Assembly: GCF_003337415.1 (NCBI RefSeq)
Contig: NZ_QPJT01000007.1
Coordinates: 124,001-188,000 of the forward strand
DNA from: Anaerobacterium chartisolvens
Lineage (GTDB): Bacteria; Bacillota; Clostridia; Acetivibrionales; DSM-27016
Direction of reading: 5' to 3'
DNA length: 64,000 nt
In this document: in pieces, positions 60,320 to 64,000 of the stretch
Numbering within the stretch: the stretch's first letter is position 1
How the letters are laid out: every line of letters starts with the position of its first letter
Made by a program: the position numbers and the translations under genes
The notes under the pieces: generated by a model
Seen by the model: only the letters and a program-made list of their open reading frames with translations
Databases searched by the model: none
What the model was told of the DNA's origin: nothing

Positions 60320-62299
60320 CTACTTCAAGCTTTCCTTCAACCGGCTTATCCTGTCTCTTAGCTCAGCAGCCCTCTCAAACTGCAAATCCCCGGCTGCTGT
60401 CTTCATCTCCTCCATAAGCCTGTCAATAAGCTCGGCTATTTCGCCCGCGTTTTTAGACGCTGCTCTGCCGCCCACCGAATATTCGGCAATGTCCTCGGCT
60501 ACCTTTGTTGCCTCAATTGTATCCCTTACCCCCTTCTGTATGCTTTTAGGGATAATGCCGTTTTCAAGATTATAATCCACCTGTATTTTTCTTCTCCTGT
60601 TTGTTTCACTGATGGCCTTCTCCATGGAATGGGTAACCGAATCGGCATACATTATTACCCTTCCTTCGGAATTTCGCGCCGCTCTCCCCACCGTCTGTAT
60701 AAGGGATGTCTCGGATCGCAGAAAGCCCTCTTTATCAGCATCCAGAATGGCTACAAGCGAGACCTCAGGTATGTCCAGCCCCTCTCTCAAAAGATTTATC
60801 CCCACAAGCACATCGAATACTCCCAGGCGAAGGTTTCTTATAATCTCAACCCTCTCAAGGGTTTTAACATCCGAGTGCAGGTACTCAACCTTGAAATCCA
60901 GCTCCTTGAGATAATCTGTCAAGTCCTCGGCCATTTTTTTAGTGAGTGTTGTAACCAGTATCCGTTCATTCCTTCCGATAGTTTCGCTTATTTCTCCTAT
61001 AAGATCATCAATCTGTCCCTTTACCGGCCTGACTATTATGTCGGGGTCTACAAGACCTGTAGGCCTTATTATCTGCTCTACTATCTGCTGTGAATGATTT
61101 CTTTCGTACTGCGCCGGGGTGGCGCTTACAAAAACCACCTGATTGACCCTTTCCTCAAATTCCTCAAATTTAAGCGGCCTGTTGTCAAACGCCGACGGCA
61201 GCCTGAAGCCGAATTCTATAAGAGACTGCTTTCTGGATCTGTCGCCGTTGTACATTGCCCCTATCTGCGGAACCGATACATGGGATTCGTCTATTATAAG
61301 GAGGTAATCGTCAGGAAAATAATCCAAAAGAGTATAAGGAGCGCTCCCCGGATCTCTGCCGCTTATATGGCGCGAATAATTTTCTATACCCTGGCAGAAG
61401 CCTATTTCCTCCATCATTTCAATGTCATACCTTACTCTCTGCTCAAGCCTCTGGGCTTCTAAAAGCTTGCCTCCCATTTTAAGCTCCTCAAGCCTGTATT
61501 CAAGCTCCTCCTCAATTGTGCCGATTGCCCTCTCCATCTTTTTTCTGGTGGTGGCATAGTGGGAAGCCGGAAATACCGCTATATGAGCTCTTGTTCCCAG
61601 AATTTCTCCCGTGAGTGAATCAACCTCCGTTATTTTTTCGACCTCATCTCCAAAAAATTCAACCCGGAGTACCTTCTCCGAGGAATACGCCGGGAATATT
61701 TCCAGCACATCTCCCCTTGCTCTGAACTTCCCCCTTTTAAAGTCTATCTCATTCCTCTCATATTGTATTTCAACCAGCTTCTTGATTATATCATCCCTGT
61801 CCTTTTGCATTCCCGGCCTTAAGGAAAGCATGAGCTCGGTATAATCGTCGGGGTCTCCCAGTCCGTATATGCATGAAACACTGGCTACAATTATAACATC
61901 CCTTCTTTCAAACAATGCGGCGGTTGCGGAATGCCTCAGCTTATCTATCTCGTCATTTATGGAAGAATCCTTTTCTATGTATGTGTCTGTTGCCGGAATA
62001 TATGCCTCCGGCTGATAATAATCATAATAGCTCACAAAATACTCAACCGAGTTATTTGGAAAAAACTCCTTAAACTCGCTATACAACTGCGCTGCCAGAG
62101 TTTTATTATGTGCAATTACCAGAGTGGGCTTTTGCACCTCACAAATAACGTTAGCCATAGTAAAGGTCTTTCCTGAGCCCGTAACTCCAAGCAGGGTCTG
62201 ACCCCTGAACCCCCTGTTCAGTCCCTCAGCCAGACGGCTTATTGCCTTAGGCTGGTCTCCGCAGGGCATGTAGTCTGAAACAACTTTAAAATCCGGCAT
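60320..62299 (-). CDS. uvrB: excinuclease ABC subunit B
   Basis: 659 residues. Walker A GVTGSGKT (residues 38-45), the beta-hairpin [35 protein letters not shown], the helicase motif [15 protein letters not shown] and [13 protein letters not shown]; the C-terminal UVR motif [16 protein letters not shown] contacts UvrC. It unwinds and verifies damaged DNA in nucleotide excision repair. A LexA-like box covers its promoter, in keeping with SOS control. uvrA and uvrC are not in the window. Confidence 0.98.
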   Translation of the reverse strand: MPDFKVVSDYMPCGDQPKAISRLAEGLNRGFRGQTLLGVTGSGKTFTMANVICEVQKPTLVIAHNKTLAAQLYSEFKEFFPNNSVEYFVSYYDYYQPEAYIPATDTYIEKDSSINDEIDKLRHSATAALFERRDVIIVASVSCIYGLGDPDDYTELMLSLRPGMQKDRDDIIKKLVEIQYERNEIDFKRGKFRARGDVLEIFPAYSSEKVLRVEFFGDEVEKITEVDSLTGEILGTRAHIAVFPASHYATTRKKMERAIGTIEEELEYRLEELKMGGKLLEAQRLEQRVRYDIEMMEEIGFCQGIENYSRHISGRDPGSAPYTLLDYFPDDYLLIIDESHVSVPQIGAMYNGDRSRKQSLIEFGFRLPSAFDNRPLKFEEFEERVNQVVFVSATPAQYERNHSQQIVEQIIRPTGLVDPDIIVRPVKGQIDDLIGEISETIGRNERILVTTLTKKMAEDLTDYLKELDFKVEYLHSDVKTLERVEIIRNLRLGVFDVLVGINLLREGLDIPEVSLVAILDADKEGFLRSETSLIQTVGRAARNSEGRVIMYADSVTHSMEKAISETNRRRKIQVDYNLENGIIPKSIQKGVRDTIEATKVAEDIAEYSVGGRAASKNAGEIAELIDRLMEEMKTAAGDLQFERAAELRDRISRLKESLK

Positions 62300-62334
62300 A
62301 GTAAATCTCCTAAATAAAATTTATATACAGAATT

Positions 62335-62373
62335 ATTATACCATAATCAAAAAAATATTCAAACGTATGTTTG
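62335..62373 (-). promoter_or_regulatory. uvrB promoter with LexA-like box
   Basis: On the minus strand TTTGAA (62358-62363), 17-bp spacer, TATAAT (62335-62340). The near-palindromic box CAAACATACGTTTG (62360-62373) overlaps the -35 and differs from the LexA consensus CGAAC-N4-GTTCG by a G-to-A change in each half. Confidence 0.65.
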
Positions 62374-62395
62374 CAGCTAAAAATATAAAAACAAT

Positions 62396-62425
62396 TTGAC
62401 AACCGCAGCCTTAAATCATTATACT
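62396..62425 (+). promoter_or_regulatory. MATE gene promoter
   Basis: TTGACA (62396-62401), 18-bp spacer, TATACT (62420-62425), divergent from the uvrB promoter. Confidence 0.65.
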
Positions 62426-62496
62426 GTTAGTCATAATCAAACTACGCGTTTTATCCGCTGAAAAGATTGTACTTTAAATTTTAAGGAGATTTGACT

Positions 62497-63873
62497 ATGC
62501 AACACAAAAGAATACAAATACTTGAAAATGAATCTGTGTACAAGGCAATGCTTAAGCTTTCCCTGCCTATGGTGCTGGGTATGCTTGTGCAAATTTTATA
62601 TAACCTTACAGACACATTTTTTGTAGGCAAGCTCAATGATCACAACCAGATAGCAGCCGTTTCTCTTACTATGCCTCTTTTTATGCTTCTTATGGCATTA
62701 GGCAGCATACTGGGCACCGGAGGAGCCTCCTACCTTTCCAGAACCATAGGGGAAAAGGACTATAAGTCTGCTGGAAAAGCAGTTGCAATAGCCTTTTATT
62801 CATGTATTTTTCTTGGAATAGCCATAACCATTCCAAGCCTGATTTTTCTCAAGCCTATAGTGGGCCTTCTTGGAACAAGCCCCGATACCTTTCAGTATTC
62901 CTATGATTACTCTTTTATCCTTATCTGCTCGGGTGTAATCATACTCAGCAACTTTGCCATAAGCCAGCTTCTCAGGGCGGAGGGGGCTGCCATGGAGTCT
63001 ATGATGGGAATGTTTATAGGTACCGCCGTCAATATAATACTGGATCCTGTGTTTATTTTTCTCTTCAAGATGGGTGTAACAGGCGCCGCAGTTGCAACCG
63101 TTGTGGGGAATATTGCAAGCCTGACATATTACATCCTGTGCTACCGAGGCAATAAAAGCATGATGTCCCTTTCATTAAGTAAGTTTTCGTTTGACGGCAA
63201 AATTTATTTGCAGATATTAATTATAGGTATTCCGGCTTCCTTAAACCAAATGCTTATGGGTGTGGCAAACATAGTAAGCAATAATATTGCGGTATCCTAC
63301 GGCGATATTGCCGTCGCATCCATGGGTGTGGCCCAGAGGGTTATACTTATGCCGATATTTATTATTTTAGGTCTGGCAATAGGCTGTCAGCCATTGATAG
63401 GCTACAGCTACGGAGCTGGAAATTATAAAAGGCTGAAGGAAACGGTATATAAGGCTATTCTGGTAGGCACTGTTATAGGAGTATTTTTTACCGTGGTGTA
63501 TATGCTGTTTTCAAGACAGTTCATTTTACTGTTCATCAAGCAAGATGAAGTTGTTGAAACAGGAGTTATTATTATGCGGGCACTGACCTTTTCGCTTCCG
63601 TTTCTTGCGGTACAGATGGTAATCACAAGTGCCATGCAGGCAATGGGAAAGGCCCTTCCCTCTCTTATATTGTCGATATCCAGGCAAGGACTTCTTTATA
63701 TGCCCGCACTGCTGATTCTCAACGCACTCTTTGGTTTTAACGGGTTTATATACAGTCAGGCACTGACGGATATTCTGGTAATGTTTATATGCCTTGCAAT
63801 GTTTATCAGGTCGGTATCCTCCCTAAAGCCGGAGCCCGCAGCAGATCTGCAAAACGGCAATATGGAGGTGTGA
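62497..63873 (+). CDS. MATE family efflux transporter
   Basis: 458 residues from the ATG at 62497 after AAGGAG; a TTG two codons upstream falls nearer the site. Twelve membrane helices in two halves. First half: LSLPMVLGMLVQILYNLTDTFFVGKLND and LGTGGASYLSRTIGEKDYKSA; second half: ILIIGIPASLNQMLMGVANIVSNNIA and IGCQPLIGYSYGAGNYKRLKETV. This is the NorM/DinF-type pattern. It exports cationic or other drugs using a Na+ or H+ gradient; the substrate is unknown. It is divergent from uvrB. The 127 bp after it hold only a possible 21-codon ORF I do not call. Confidence 0.92.
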   Translation: MQHKRIQILENESVYKAMLKLSLPMVLGMLVQILYNLTDTFFVGKLNDHNQIAAVSLTMPLFMLLMALGSILGTGGASYLSRTIGEKDYKSAGKAVAIAFYSCIFLGIAITIPSLIFLKPIVGLLGTSPDTFQYSYDYSFILICSGVIILSNFAISQLLRAEGAAMESMMGMFIGTAVNIILDPVFIFLFKMGVTGAAVATVVGNIASLTYYILCYRGNKSMMSLSLSKFSFDGKIYLQILIIGIPASLNQMLMGVANIVSNNIAVSYGDIAVASMGVAQRVILMPIFIILGLAIGCQPLIGYSYGAGNYKRLKETVYKAILVGTVIGVFFTVVYMLFSRQFILLFIKQDEVVETGVIIMRALTFSLPFLAVQMVITSAMQAMGKALPSLILSISRQGLLYMPALLILNALFGFNGFIYSQALTDILVMFICLAMFIRSVSSLKPEPAADLQNGNMEV

Positions 63874-64000
63874 GTGCTTTGATTGGCTTAGGAGTGCCTT
63901 ATTCTCCCCCCTGTCCTCAAGGCGACTCTATACATTATGAATGAGGCAAGTATCGCTGAATTGACTATAAAGGCTGCCTGAGGGGAGTAACGCAGCATAA

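Noticed and set aside
63874-64000. A TTG-started 21-codon ORF after the MATE gene
   Set aside because: Too short, no family resemblance and a stop soon after; the sequence ends before context can help.
1-64000. CRISPR arrays, prophage genes, tRNA or rRNA genes
   Set aside because: No regularly spaced repeats, phage structural genes or cloverleaf-like sequences were seen on reading both strands.

Overview
The window is chromosomal DNA of an anaerobic, Gram-positive clostridium. Most starts have GGAGG-type ribosome sites and promoters are sigma-A-like. It has the anaerobic cobalt-early B12 route, a T-box controlled pheST, an AdoCbl riboswitch, and a secreted CE3-like esterase carrying a type I dockerin. 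The dockerin points to a cellulosome-forming relative of Acetivibrio/Ruminiclostridium; the species cannot be named from the sequence alone.

Layout. 1-1530: the 5' end of a class V aminotransferase and two paralogous ECF S-components; each S-component has its own promoter with TGTATCGATACA-type palindromes. 1533-24272: one minus-strand operon of 23 genes that starts at a sigma-A promoter, an AdoCbl riboswitch and a terminator. It runs cobO, cbiC, cbiD, cbiET, cbiL, cbiF, cbiG, hemA, cbiH, cbiJ, precorrin-2 dehydrogenase, hemC, cobA-hemD, hemB, hemL, cbiX, cbiA, cbiP, cbiB, cobD, cobU, cobS, cobC. It therefore encodes the route from glutamyl-tRNA to the last cobamide steps. cobT and any lower-ligand synthesis genes are absent from the window. 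Two copies of a ~145-bp covarying palindromic element and several hairpins sit between its genes. 24294-25595: prs. 25596-28748: a small operon of an orphan NRPS condensation domain, a family 2 glycosyltransferase and a GNAT acetyltransferase. 28885-32974: pheST with T-box leader. 33070-34115: the dockerin-bearing esterase behind a palindromic promoter.

34137-40780: inositol monophosphatase family protein, cardiolipin synthase, FAD dehydrogenase, a RAYT (REP-associated tyrosine transposase) and nagA. Short GGGGACATTCCTCAA-like repeats are concentrated here around the RAYT and extend into the 3' ends of neighbouring genes. 40746-56514: a Ter stress-response supercluster on the minus strand. 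In transcription order it is vWA (TerY), PP2C phosphatase, protein kinase-like protein with zinc ribbon, Ca2+ P-type ATPase, several TerD paralogues with an AIM24-type protein, then the nucleoside-like-metabolite module (CitE-like lyase, PRTase-TRSP, StiP-PELOTA, HAD phosphatase). 56589-64000: a 70-residue WYL-like protein, MFS transporter, RluA-type pseudouridine synthase, rRNA-type methyltransferase, small PQ-loop membrane protein, uvrB and a MATE exporter.

The observations I rate highest are: the covarying element inserted twice in the cob/hem operon; the RAYT with flanking repeats and possible SOS control; LexA-like boxes in the promoters of uvrB, the RAYT and the 70-residue protein; REP-derived C-terminal tails in neighbouring genes; the duplicated promoter-operator unit of the S-components; the orphan condensation-domain operon; and a Ter kinase that seems to lack the usual ATP-binding lysine.
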